A stretch of 64,000 bases of DNA, from contig NZ_NPJJ01000043.1 of assembly GCF_002251385.1 (NCBI RefSeq), positions 1 through 64,000 on the forward strand, written 5' to 3'. Origin of the DNA: Prevotella sp. P5-108 (GTDB lineage: Bacteria > Bacteroidota > Bacteroidia > Bacteroidales > Bacteroidaceae). Below, one piece after another: positions 7,393 through 15,265 of this stretch. A program made the translations under genes and the position numbers. The notes beneath the pieces were generated by a model. That model was given only the letters and a program-made list of their open reading frames with translations. It did not search any database and was not told where the DNA came from. How positions within the stretch are numbered: the first letter of the stretch is position 1; every line of letters starts with the position of its first letter.

Positions 7393-8637
7393 ATCTATGA
7401 CCTTGCGAGGGTGCGTGTTGGTCGCTGCCGTTCGCTTGGTTCGTGGAATCTTCTTGTTCTCGGTGTGTGGCTTGCGACTCCTGAATACCGTCTTGGTATT
7501 GGAGATAGCCTTGACCTTTTCCTCAGTCAGCACGTCTGCATAGACTGCGGTTGATTTGAGCGACTTGTGACCCATGAGTTTCTTGGTGGTCTCGATGTCA
7601 CCAGTAGCCGCTTGGATCAATGTGCCAAAGGTATGTCGGGAGGTATGGAAGGAGATTGTCTTCGTGATACCTACCTTCTTGGCTATTCGTTTGAGAGCTG
7701 CATCCACATTGGCATGGGCAGGAAGGTGGAAAACCTTGTCATCCTTCTTGGGTGGCATCCATGCTTCTGCGGTTGAGCAGATTGGGACGGCATTGAGTTC
7801 CTTGGTCTTCTTCTGGACGATTACAAGTGTGTTCGTTACCTCGTTCCTCATGATGTTTGACCATCGCAAAGCCCTTATGTCGCTGATGCGTAGTCCTGTA
7901 AGGCAAGCGAAGCCAAATGCCAACTGGGTTTCCCTGACTCCGTTAGTCTCTTCGGATGCCATGAAGAGTTTGAGTTCATCGGGTGTAAGGTACAGCTTGT
8001 GACCAGACTTTGGCTTGGAGATTGTGTCTTCCTTCTCCAACTGATAGAAGGGGTTTGCCTTCAACTTGCCAGTCTTGACTGCCTTGTTGAATACTGCGAC
8101 AATGCGTTGCTGCATGTTCCGCAAACTGGCATTACTCAACGGCTTTGCCTTGACTCTCACATACTTCTGAGGTACATAGTCATTCTTCAGCCAAAGAAAG
8201 AATGCCTTGAACCATGTCTTATCGAACTTCATCAGAGTGATGTGCGGTCTGCGTTTGGCTTTCAGAAACTCCTTCATGCGTTCTTGAAGGTATTGAGTCT
8301 GCTCGACAGTCCTCTTGGAATATTCGGGATTGCCGTCCATCCACTCCATGTAAGTCTGGATCCAGTCAATGACTTCGGGTGAGTCATCGTTGGGAATGTC
8401 GGGTACAACCATCAAGTGACCTTTCTCGGGAATGGTCTCGGGATGAAGGACGCGCTCGGCACGAATCTCCTGCGCACGTTTCAAGGTAGCCTCGTTGCGT
8501 TCCTTTGTCTCTTGGTTAATCTCAGGGATTAGGTAGAGGGAAAGGAACTCAAACTTGCGCTTGCCATTCTCATAGATGTCAAGATACAGGCTCTTGTTGT
8601 CGTTTTCAAGGTCTTTTTGTCGAAGTGTGATGGTCAT
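7375..8637 (-). CDS. Tyrosine recombinase/integrase (second of three)
   Basis: A 420-residue tyrosine recombinase with an N-terminal arm-binding region (S-L-Y-L-D-I-Y-E-N-G-K-R), a core-binding domain around residues 105-200, and a catalytic domain with T-G-L-R-I-S-D-I-R, H-T-S-R-H-T-F-G-T, L-M-G-H-K-S and the nucleophile in A-V-Y-A-D-V. All catalytic positions are present. A basic tail of about 35 residues follows the tyrosine. It resembles the enzyme encoded at 8762-9934 in layout but is clearly diverged. It sits between two other integrase genes, with hairpin-rich DNA at its 5' side. Confidence 0.88.
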   Translation of the reverse strand: MTITLRQKDLENDNKSLYLDIYENGKRKFEFLSLYLIPEINQETKERNEATLKRAQEIRAERVLHPETIPEKGHLMVVPDIPNDDSPEVIDWIQTYMEWMDGNPEYSKRTVEQTQYLQERMKEFLKAKRRPHITLMKFDKTWFKAFFLWLKNDYVPQKYVRVKAKPLSNASLRNMQQRIVAVFNKAVKTGKLKANPFYQLEKEDTISKPKSGHKLYLTPDELKLFMASEETNGVRETQLAFGFACLTGLRISDIRALRWSNIMRNEVTNTLVIVQKKTKELNAVPICSTAEAWMPPKKDDKVFHLPAHANVDAALKRIAKKVGITKTISFHTSRHTFGTLIQAATGDIETTKKLMGHKSLKSTAVYADVLTEEKVKAISNTKTVFRSRKPHTENKKIPRTKRTAATNTHPRKVIDIQDNE

Positions 8638-8655
8638 ATCAATGATTGTTATAAT

Positions 8656-8763
8656 TGGTTATACCACTGGGGTGAAACACCACCCTGGTTTATCAAAGGG
8701 GGTGATTTCAAGTCACCTCCCTTAACTCTTTGAAGGGGGGGGTACTTTCAAAGTACATCCTTT
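8656..8763. repeat. Cluster of three hairpins between two integrase genes
   Basis: Three inverted repeats follow one another: CCACTGGGGTG/CACCACCCTGG, AAGGGGGTGA/TCACCTCCCTT (about 8697-8723), and GTACTTT/AAAGTAC flanked by an eight-G run and CATCCTTT (about 8733-8763). The last two are imperfect copies of one 30-base unit. They directly follow the stop codon of the integrase ending at 8762. They may be terminators, recombination sites or protein-binding sites. Confidence 0.5.
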
Positions 8764-9934
8764 ACTTGAACATTCCATCAATGAGGTTGATGGCTTCCTC
8801 CTTCTTCTTATCTACGATTTTCGCATAGATTTCAGTGGTCTGAATGTTGGTGTGACCCATCAACTTGCTTGTGGTGAACAGGTCTGCGCCAAGTGTCAGC
8901 ATCATTGTGCCGAAGGTGTGACGTGAACAGTGGAAACTGATGTGCTTCTCTACACCTGCTGCCTCTGCCCATTTGCGAAGGGCTCTGCCTATGACGGTCT
9001 GAGTAGTTGGTATATCAAAGAAGGGAGTTGTTATTCCCTTTGGTTTTGGTAACCAACGCTTTGCCTCTTCAGAGAGTGGGATGATGACAGGCTTCTCCGT
9101 CTTCTGCATTTCCATGTCAATATACTCGCCCTTGCCGTCAGGAGTCTTGAAAATGTGAATCGGTGCAAGTTTGTACATATCACTGAGTCGCAATCCAGTG
9201 AAACAAGCAAAGATGAAGGCTTGCTTGACCTCTGGGCGGTAACTGTCGGTTGCCATGAGGGCTTTAAGTTCCTCAATGGTAAGGTATTCCTTCTTGCCAT
9301 CCTTTGGCTGAATGCGCTCCTTGGCATCCAGTTCCTTCATTGGATTGTTTCGGATAATACCTTGACGGACAGCATTGTTGAGAGTAGTCGAGAACATGCC
9401 GAGGTAACGGCTTGCCGTGTTCTGGCTGATAGGTCTTGGCTCAATGTACTTGCAGTGTGAGTTTGGGAAGGTGCGAAGGAACTTCACATACCCACGGCAG
9501 AAATCAGCATTGACCTCTTCAAGGGTGATGAAGGTCTGATTGGACTCTTCAAGATATTTCTCCACGGTGTGAAGCATTTCAACACGACAATGGAGGGTTG
9601 ACTTCTTGGTGCTGACTCCACCTTCACAATACTTCTTGATCCATCCTGTCAAGAGTTGTGAACCCTGCTTGACGGTTTCCCAGTCTTGCACTCCGTGACC
9701 ATGGAGAGCCTTGATGCGCTCTGCCTTGATACGTTCTGCGAGTGCCATCGTTTCCTTGTTCTGCTCCTTGCAGAGTGGATTGACCTCAGGAATGATATAG
9801 AGTTTCAGATACTCATACTTCCTGACTCCCTTCCAGTAGATGTCAAGATAGATACTCTTGTTGCCATCTGCGAGGGATTTGAGACGAATCTTTATCGGCT
9901 CCTTCAGTTTGACTTGTTTCTTTGGTCTTGCCAT
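8762..9934 (-). CDS. Tyrosine recombinase/integrase (third of three)
   Basis: A 390-residue recombinase starting M-A-R-P-K-K-Q-V-K. Motifs in order: N-terminal K-S-I-Y-L-D-I-Y-W-K-G-V arm-binding strand, core-binding domain, T-G-L-R-L-S-D-M-Y with the first arginine, H-C-S-R-H-T-F-G-T, L-M-G-H-T-N-I and the tyrosine in T-E-I-Y-A-K-I. It appears intact. The gene is first in transcription order of the three-integrase group. An insertion sequence sits 52 bases upstream of its start and may have displaced its promoter. Confidence 0.88.
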   Translation of the reverse strand: MARPKKQVKLKEPIKIRLKSLADGNKSIYLDIYWKGVRKYEYLKLYIIPEVNPLCKEQNKETMALAERIKAERIKALHGHGVQDWETVKQGSQLLTGWIKKYCEGGVSTKKSTLHCRVEMLHTVEKYLEESNQTFITLEEVNADFCRGYVKFLRTFPNSHCKYIEPRPISQNTASRYLGMFSTTLNNAVRQGIIRNNPMKELDAKERIQPKDGKKEYLTIEELKALMATDSYRPEVKQAFIFACFTGLRLSDMYKLAPIHIFKTPDGKGEYIDMEMQKTEKPVIIPLSEEAKRWLPKPKGITTPFFDIPTTQTVIGRALRKWAEAAGVEKHISFHCSRHTFGTMMLTLGADLFTTSKLMGHTNIQTTEIYAKIVDKKKEEAINLIDGMFK

Positions 9935-10010
9935 GCTTGTATATTTTTTATTGGTAATTTACTCCCGAAAGAAGGGAAAATGAATTGGCTCACCCGATAA
10001 ACCAAGGGGA

Positions 10011-10994
10011 TTAGGCATATAGTTTTGTAAGTCTGAAAAGAAAGAACTTTATATCCGTTACTCCTCTTAAAGCAGCTCTAAACGCCTTTATTTTAGCATT
10101 GAATGATTCAGCAAAGGCATTAGTTGCTCTATTGACAAAGAAGTTCAATACTTCATCATAATGCTCGTAAAGTGTGGCGGCAATAACATTGAAACTCTTA
10201 AAACCGGAATCGTCCACTTTATTGTACCAGCGTGCAAGCGAGAGTCTTGCTGCATCTTTGATGGTATTCTTGGAAAATATCATTCTTAGCGAATGTGTGA
10301 GAGAATAAGCCTCTTTAAGGTCTGGATATATTTCAAAGAGCACCTCTGCTCTTTTCCTCTGACTTTCCGTCCATTTGTCGGGTGATTTGAAAAGCAGATA
10401 TCTACTGCGAGCCAACAACTGCTTGTGGGTGTCACCGTTTGCAAGCACAATTGGAGTATATGCTTTGCCCAGGAATTTGGCCTCTTCTCTGGCCTCCGTA
10501 TCTGCTTGAATGGCCTCCCATCTATATGCGATGCGCATCTCCTGCAAGGCATCATATGTAAGTTTCTGTATATGAAAGCGGTCTATAGTACGCATTGCAT
10601 TCGGGAAACAGCGTCTGGCTATAAGCTGCATGGAATTCGACATATCCATTGTTATTTCCTTTACTATCTGTCTCTTGTCCTCGCCAATGCGCATAAGTGC
10701 TTTTGTGACAGCATCTGCCGCCACACCCTTTACTATCGCAACGATGGTACCTTTGCCTCCACGTGAAGATCTGTTGCTTACTATCGTGTACAACTCGCCA
10801 TTGCTTGGAGCCGTTTCGTCAATGCAGAGGCTTTCACCTATGTTTTCGGGAAAGACAAGCCAGTCTTCTGCATGTGAAAGTTCTGACCATTCACGGTAGC
10901 CGCTGAGTACTTCCTTGTATTGCTTTTCAAACGTATCACCGTTTATGTGATAATAGCGGTCAAGCGAACGGGAGGTCGTAGGAATTGTCTCCAT
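10011..10994 (-). CDS. ISAon1-family transposase, catalytic protein
   Basis: A 327-residue DDE transposase. Candidate catalytic acids are the Asp in S-L-C-I-D-E-T-A-P-S, the Asp in T-I-D-R-F-H-I-Q-K-L, and the Glu in N-A-F-A-E-S-F-N-A-K-I-K-A-F-R. A G-G-K-G-T-I-V-A-I-V-K-G-V strand lies between the first two. This layout is that of ISL3-like transposases. Its frame overlaps the upstream partner by 35 bases, so it is made either by coupled reinitiation at its own ATG or as a frameshift fusion. Confidence 0.85.
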   Translation of the reverse strand: METIPTTSRSLDRYYHINGDTFEKQYKEVLSGYREWSELSHAEDWLVFPENIGESLCIDETAPSNGELYTIVSNRSSRGGKGTIVAIVKGVAADAVTKALMRIGEDKRQIVKEITMDMSNSMQLIARRCFPNAMRTIDRFHIQKLTYDALQEMRIAYRWEAIQADTEAREEAKFLGKAYTPIVLANGDTHKQLLARSRYLLFKSPDKWTESQRKRAEVLFEIYPDLKEAYSLTHSLRMIFSKNTIKDAARLSLARWYNKVDDSGFKSFNVIAATLYEHYDEVLNFFVNRATNAFAESFNAKIKAFRAALRGVTDIKFFLFRLTKLYA

Positions 10995-11340
10995 ACACTC
11001 CTTTTAAAAAAGCCGCAAACTCTTTTGAGTAGCGGGTCCCTTCTGCCTTTAGGTTATAAGAGTCGGAGAAGTATCGATTATTCTGCTTGTCATACCATCT
11101 GCGTCTTCTGACAATTAAATCAACGCCTTTGTCGCGTATTGGGAAGTCACGTATAGTTGCGGCGTCACAGAACCCTTTGGATTCAATCTCTGTATTCTCT
11201 TTATATTCAGCCTTAACCGATTCGTCAAGATAGATGCGAATAAGGGATGCCTCTTCTTCTACACGTACTACTTCAAAATTTGAAAGTATCTCTGATGGCA
11301 GAATTAACTGTGCCAATGCTAAAAGTCCTTGATTATTCAT
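10960..11340 (-). CDS. ISAon1-family transposase, N-terminal region protein
   Basis: A 126-residue protein matching the separate N-terminal component of ISAon1-type elements: a start like L-I-L-P-S-E-I-L-S-N-F-E, I-R-I-Y-L-D-E, then R-D-F-P-I-R-D-K-G-V and R-R-R-R-W-Y-D, and an end T-R-Y-S-K-E-F-A-A-F-L-K. It probably binds the inverted ends. A TACCTTTG -7 box (11345-11352, minus strand) lies so close to the ATG that the transcript would be nearly leaderless. Confidence 0.8.
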   Translation of the reverse strand: MNNQGLLALAQLILPSEILSNFEVVRVEEEASLIRIYLDESVKAEYKENTEIESKGFCDAATIRDFPIRDKGVDLIVRRRRWYDKQNNRYFSDSYNLKAEGTRYSKEFAAFLKGVYGDNSYDLPFA

Positions 11341-11404
11341 GGTACAAAGGTATAAATAATCTATAGAACCAAAGAATTATCCCCATGGTTTATCGGGTGA
11401 GCCA

Positions 11405-11677
11405 ATGAATTTTGCAGAGGGTCTGCGAGGTTTGGGCTTTTCGGATGCTGATATATCGTTTCTGCATCGTGATTATGCCCTTGAAAGCATGTGCAAAGAT
11501 ATGAAAATCAAGCCATATATGAGAAACAAATCAGAAACAAAAATCATTTTATTATATCTTTTTAAGAGTCGGTTGAGCAAGAATCGGAAAATTCAAAAAT
11601 TCGCTTATTCGCTTGATACTAAGCACTTTATTTGTCACTTCCTTTCTTGTCCTTTCCAACCAATTTTGGAGGACTAA
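11405..11677 (+). CDS. Doubtful ORF interrupted upstream by the insertion sequence
   Basis: Ninety codons from an ATG that lies inside the target duplication of the insertion sequence. Before insertion the same ATG would have followed AAGAAGGGAAA on the left flank, so the insertion may have separated a small gene from its promoter. The first 40 residues (L-R-G-L-G-F-S-D-A-D-I-S-F-L-H-R-D-Y-A) look protein-like. The remainder is antisense to the abnormal tail of the DUF4134 gene. I do not recognise it. Confidence 0.25.
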   Translation: MNFAEGLRGLGFSDADISFLHRDYALESMCKDMKIKPYMRNKSETKIILLYLFKSRLSKNRKIQKFAYSLDTKHFICHFLSCPFQPILED

Positions 11678-11959
11678 GATATTCTTGACATCCTGCTCCT
11701 CGTTGTTCATGGCGATGTAAACCGAGATCGCACCGACCACAGCAACAACGCCAGCGATGGCATAACAGAGCTTCACGACGAAAGGCACGTACTTCGCAAT
11801 CTCCTCCGTGACGGTTGCCAGAGCATCAGTGCCGGCAGTGTAATCACCAGCGGCGTTCTGGGCATAGGTGGCAATGGTGCCACAGAGGAGCATCAAGGCA
11901 AGCGTCTTCATTCGCTTGGCTCCAAACAGATTTTTCGCAATTGTTTTGATTTTCTTCAT
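11552..11959 (-). CDS. DUF4134 (TraE-like) conjugation protein with abnormal C-terminus
   Basis: A 135-residue protein. It has a signal-like start, then the DUF4134 core: G-T-D-A-L-A-T-V-T-E-E-I-A-K-Y-V-P followed by one hydrophobic segment (L-C-Y-A-I-A-G-V-V-A-V-V-G-A) and I-A-M-N-N-E-E-Q-D-V-K. In the neighbouring paralogue this point is followed by a second membrane segment (M-M-L-I-G-A-C-L-F-M-I-G) and A-F-F-G-Y. Here it is replaced by a polar tail without a membrane segment. The normal 3' end therefore seems to have been lost by recombination near position 11690. DUF4134 proteins are small membrane components of Bacteroidota conjugation machines. Confidence 0.65.
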   Translation of the reverse strand: MKKIKTIAKNLFGAKRMKTLALMLLCGTIATYAQNAAGDYTAGTDALATVTEEIAKYVPFVVKLCYAIAGVVAVVGAISVYIAMNNEEQDVKNILVLQNWLERTRKEVTNKVLSIKRISEFLNFPILAQPTLKKI

Positions 11960-12049
11960 TTGCTTTCTTTTGATTTACTTAATTTGTTACTACACACAAT
12001 TATCTCTCCTGCAGGTTGAGATGTCTTTGTTATCCTTAATCTTTTGTAC

Positions 12050-12397
12050 CTATACTATGTTATATCCGAAGAAGGCAGGGAACAGGATGGTGGCACCTAT
12101 CATGAAAAGGCATGCGCCGATAAGCATCATGATGGACTTGGTAACATCTCCTTCGCCTGTATTCATCTTTATATATATCTGTAGTGCGCCAATGATGGCA
12201 ACTATGGCTGATATGGCATAAAGGAGATAAACCACGTAGAGCATCATGGTCACTGTGAAATCGTGGGCATTGCTAAGAGCATCAGCTCCCCAGCTGTAAT
12301 CAACACCACCACATTTGGCAGATGCCGACATGGGCCAGAGGAGCATGATGCCTGCAATGGCAAACAATTGATTGTATTTACATCTTATCCCTGGCAT
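12050..12397 (-). CDS. DUF4134 (TraE-like) conjugation protein
   Basis: A 115-residue membrane protein with a complete DUF4134 layout: signal-like N-terminal helix, W-G-A-D-A-L-S-N-A-H-D-F, a transmembrane segment Y-A-I-S-A-I-V-A-I-I-G-A, I-Y-I-K-M-N-T-G-E-G-D-V, and a second segment ending F-P-A-F-F-G-Y. The family corresponds to TraE of CTnDOT-like elements. The start overlaps the end of the TraD-like gene by 20 bases. None of the later transfer genes (TraG ATPase onward) follow in the window. Confidence 0.78.
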   Translation of the reverse strand: MPGIRCKYNQLFAIAGIMLLWPMSASAKCGGVDYSWGADALSNAHDFTVTMMLYVVYLLYAISAIVAIIGALQIYIKMNTGEGDVTKSIMMLIGACLFMIGATILFPAFFGYNIV

Positions 12398-12857
12398 TCT
12401 TCTTCTCTATTTTTCGTTTGTTATGCTTCTCGTTGAGATTCTGCATAAACTCATCGGCAAAGAAACTGCACTGAGCTTTGGGGTCGATATGCTCCAAGTG
12501 CGCATCATTCTCTTCATTGAGTTCCTGGCTTGTTACGGGCTGCTCCGTCTGGGACGGTTGTGGAGTTTCCTCAACTACAGGAGGATTGACTACTACTGAT
12601 TTGCCTGTTGGGTTCAAAACCCTAAGTCCATCCTCCGTAACCTGTTCTGTATAGGTGGGGACGCTTAAATCAGGGTCATCGCTGTGCTCTTCTACCGCAA
12701 CAGGCAGCTCCTCGTTGGCCATGTCACTGACATCATAGGTCTCTTCTTCTGTACTTTTTTCACCTTTCTTTCCGTGGAGGTCTAAAGTGATCTGCACTGC
12801 GAAGTACACCACATAAGCAAAGGTTAGGACGAGTGCAAATATTACAAATCCTGACAT
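12378..12857 (-). CDS. TraD-like single-pass membrane protein of a transfer operon
   Basis: A 159-residue protein. Residues 1-27 form an N-terminal membrane segment (G-F-V-I-F-A-L-V-L-T-F-A-Y-V-V-Y), followed by an acidic, probably disordered cytoplasmic part rich in Glu, Pro and Thr, and a basic end. In CTnDOT-type operons a small TraD protein precedes the TraE (DUF4134) gene, and this gene overlaps a DUF4134 gene by 20 bases. The assignment rests mainly on position and architecture. Confidence 0.5.
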   Translation of the reverse strand: MSGFVIFALVLTFAYVVYFAVQITLDLHGKKGEKSTEEETYDVSDMANEELPVAVEEHSDDPDLSVPTYTEQVTEDGLRVLNPTGKSVVVNPPVVEETPQPSQTEQPVTSQELNEENDAHLEHIDPKAQCSFFADEFMQNLNEKHNKRKIEKKNARDKM

Positions 12858-12986
12858 TGTTCAATTTGATTTTTATGTTATCCAATATAATTATTATCAT
12901 ACTCGGAAGATAGACGCTTGTCCTGTGTTATCCCGAAATTCAGTGCAAAGGAACATATAATTCAACGAACAAAGAAAAATTGCAGG

Positions 12987-13050
12987 GTTAAGCGTATCAT
13001 ACTTAACACACATTACAAAATAAGTATGATTTTCTTTGAATAATCATACT
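12987..13050. promoter_or_regulatory. Operator-like inverted repeats upstream of the transfer-gene remnant
   Basis: The octamer ATCATACT occurs at 12996-13003 and 13043-13050, and its complement AGTATGAT at 13023-13030. The latter two form a 9-10-base inverted repeat. GTTAAG...CTTAAC (12987-13007) encloses the first copy. The cluster lies between the terminator of the primase gene and the TraD-like gene, the expected site for a regulator of transfer transcription. Confidence 0.45.
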
Positions 13051-13067
13051 ATAAGGAGCGACTTTAA

Positions 13068-13098
13068 TAAAAAAAGAGGCTCCGTTGAAGGAACCTCT
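13068..13098 (-). terminator. Rho-independent terminator of the primase gene
   Basis: AGAGGCTCC pairs with GGAACCTCT across a six-base loop, and on the minus strand it is followed by seven T. It lies 34 bases after the primase stop codon. Confidence 0.82.
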
Positions 13099-13131
13099 CG
13101 AATAGTAGCATTGACAGTGGGGGAATATATG

Positions 13132-14079
13132 TTATACTGATTTCATAATACCGTTTATAACATCGTTGACATCCTTATAATTGGAATATCTGTGTGATTC
13201 ATCAACGGTTTGACAACTATAGGCGTTTGTTATCCTTTGGGTGGCTTTAACACCTGCATCATCGTTGTCAAGGAAACAATGAATACATGTATAATCTGCA
13301 AGAAAAGGAAGCAGTAATTTTACGTTGCTGACAGAGTTGAGAACGATGTAGTCGCAGTCTTCTTCAACACATAAGTCAATATCCAACTGCCATTTCTTGA
13401 CGCTGGCATAAGTCAACATGTCGAAAAGACCTTCAAAGACACAACAATGTGGGCATTGAGTGCCAAGTGGACGGACTATGGATATTGATTTTTTACCAAT
13501 GCTCCTCTTGCTGTACTTGTTACGTGCTTCCATACCGCCTTCTATGTTCTCAAATGCAATGGCATAATAATGCTTATCATAGATGCTATAGTGAACTTCT
13601 TTACAGAACTCCTTTGCTACATCAAAGTCAACACGGCGTTGCAGGATATAATCTCGAAGATAAGGATGCGATAACTCAGCAATTAAATCGATTACAGTAT
13701 GTGCATCCTTGTCTTCATCCCGACTCATTCTTTGGCCTTGCTTCCAGATCTCCTTTTCTTCTTGCTCTTTCATTCTTGCCAAAAAATCAGCTGCAAAATC
13801 AAGGTTGTGCTGTCGAATTTCGTTCTCCAGGAATGAAAGAACTTCATGGCTATTCCAGGTTGGTTTCATCTTCTGCACAAGGTTAATGATATTACCTCCT
13901 TGACCTTCGCCATAGTCATACCATAAGTTTTTGACAGGATTGACATTGAAAGAAGGAGATTGCTCTGACCTAAATGGGGACAGATACCAATAGTTTCCTT
14001 TGAAGACATGAGACTTATGGTAGCCTTGTGTTTCAAGGAACTGGATGATGCTTACAGATTTGATTTCGTCTATTGTCAT
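13132..14079 (-). CDS. Mobile-element DNA primase with TOPRIM-like domain
   Basis: A 315-residue protein. The N-terminal 90 residues match the DnaG/CHC2-type fold (F-K-G-N-Y-W-Y-L-S-P-F-R-S-E-Q-S-P-S-F, W-Y-D-Y-G-E-G-Q-G-G-N-I-I), but the usual zinc cysteines are missing. The C-terminal half has TOPRIM-like signatures: V-F-E-G-L-F-D-M-L near residue 210 and H-C-F-L-D-N-D-D-A-G near 265. Such primases prime the transferred strand or element replication. It is the last gene of a replication block and ends at a strong terminator. Confidence 0.8.
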   Translation of the reverse strand: MTIDEIKSVSIIQFLETQGYHKSHVFKGNYWYLSPFRSEQSPSFNVNPVKNLWYDYGEGQGGNIINLVQKMKPTWNSHEVLSFLENEIRQHNLDFAADFLARMKEQEEKEIWKQGQRMSRDEDKDAHTVIDLIAELSHPYLRDYILQRRVDFDVAKEFCKEVHYSIYDKHYYAIAFENIEGGMEARNKYSKRSIGKKSISIVRPLGTQCPHCCVFEGLFDMLTYASVKKWQLDIDLCVEEDCDYIVLNSVSNVKLLLPFLADYTCIHCFLDNDDAGVKATQRITNAYSCQTVDESHRYSNYKDVNDVINGIMKSV

Positions 14080-14146
14080 TACTCTATGTATTTACGGGCA
14101 ATCGTAGTTTATTATATATATACCCTTTAAACTTAAACTCATAAAC

Positions 14147-15265
14147 TTAATTTTGAGGTCGAGGAATGGGGTGGTAGTGATAGCCGTCTTTACTCTTGGT
14201 TATCAGCTTACGCTCGTAGAATATCTTTAGCATTTCTTTTATTGCGTTATCCCCACGCTTGTAGCCTTCTTCCGCATAGGATGCACCAAGAGCCTTCACT
14301 AACTCAAGATACTTCTGTGGTGGCTCGTTGCCAAATACTTTCTGTAATACTCTTGTGTGAACATCGTCAGAAAGAGATGTGAGAGGTTTGTCTTTTGGCT
14401 TCACAACTGTAACATGATACCCCACATCAAGTACAGGTAGAGAATTGTCATCGATGTAAAACGCCCAGGAGGAGAACTCCTTGTCACGCATATGCATAGG
14501 CTTCACCTCACTGATATTGGCATCTTGCTTGTCTTTGCTAATAATCAGTACTGTCTCAGCCTTGTTCTCCAACTCTGTTCCTATATGGCCACGAGTGTTA
14601 TTGTCATTCTTGTTCAGATGCAATACACAGTGTATATGCAGATTGTATTTGCTCGTCCATGCCATTAGCATTGTCATCACATCGGTGGATTCCTTAGCGT
14701 TGTTGATGTCATACATGAGGTCACGAAGACCATCTATAATGACAAGACCAACACCTTCAAAAGTTCTGAGAGCATAGTCAATGAGAGCAATACGTAGTGA
14801 GGGGGTAAACTCCCTGAGCCCATAGAATCTTATGCGTTTATCTTCCTTGTTCAAACTAAGACCTGCCAAGCGATAAATACGCTCAATCACATTATGACAG
14901 TGGAACTTACTTTGCTCGGTGTCAAAATACAGGATCATACGCTTCCCCTCTGGCAGACTTGCACGGTAGTTAAGTACAGTTGTATTAGTGACGGCAGCTG
15001 CTACCATTGCGGTGATATTGAAAGTCTTTTTGCTTTTTGCCTTTCCTGTTGATGCACTGAAATTGCCAAAGGTGGCAATGGTGCAATCTCCAACCCAGAG
15101 TATCTGAGGAGGGACGGGTGGCTTCTCAGAGGCTTTTATTTCTCCTTGCCTGAGATAACTGTCAAGTTCATTGTCGTTGAAACTGCTTTTACATAGCATC
15201 CCAACTTCAAGTGAACCTGTTTCTGGTTCATCTTTGTCCCCTTTACTGTTTCTTCCTCTTGCCAT
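14147..15265 (-). CDS. RepA-like AAA/RecA-fold replication ATPase
   Basis: A 372-residue protein of the mobile-element RepA helicase type. A Walker A-like segment G-N-F-S-A-S-T-G-K-A-K-S-K-K-T lies near residues 67-81. The strand L-Y-F-D-T-E-Q follows, Walker B is V-G-L-V-I-I-D-G-L-R-D, and H-C-V-L-H-L-N sits where RecA-like helicases place sensor residues. The C-terminal 80 residues look like a winged-helix end. With the primase 67 bases downstream it would form the element's own replication machinery, as in NBU-like mobilizable elements. Confidence 0.8.
   Translation of the reverse strand: MARGRNSKGDKDEPETGSLEVGMLCKSSFNDNELDSYLRQGEIKASEKPPVPPQILWVGDCTIATFGNFSASTGKAKSKKTFNITAMVAAAVTNTTVLNYRASLPEGKRMILYFDTEQSKFHCHNVIERIYRLAGLSLNKEDKRIRFYGLREFTPSLRIALIDYALRTFEGVGLVIIDGLRDLMYDINNAKESTDVMTMLMAWTSKYNLHIHCVLHLNKNDNNTRGHIGTELENKAETVLIISKDKQDANISEVKPMHMRDKEFSSWAFYIDDNSLPVLDVGYHVTVVKPKDKPLTSLSDDVHTRVLQKVFGNEPPQKYLELVKALGASYAEEGYKRGDNAIKEMLKIFYERKLITKSKDGYHYHPIPRPQN

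Larger units (their letters stand above)
9987..11403 (-). mobile_element. Complete ISAon1-like insertion sequence with 8-bp target duplication
   Basis: The element is 1417 bases long. The inverted ends match closely: GGCTCACCCGATAAACCA, one mismatch, then GGGGAT at both ends. Both flanks carry AATGAATT (9979-9986 and 11404-11411), an 8-bp target duplication as expected of ISL3-like transposases. The two open frames and perfect duplication indicate a recent, potentially active insertion. Confidence 0.88.

Noticed and set aside
5291..9934. Three integrases as a RIT (recombinase-in-trio) element
   Set aside because: RIT genes overlap or abut each other. Here an Xis-like gene, a small gene and hairpin-rich spacers separate them.
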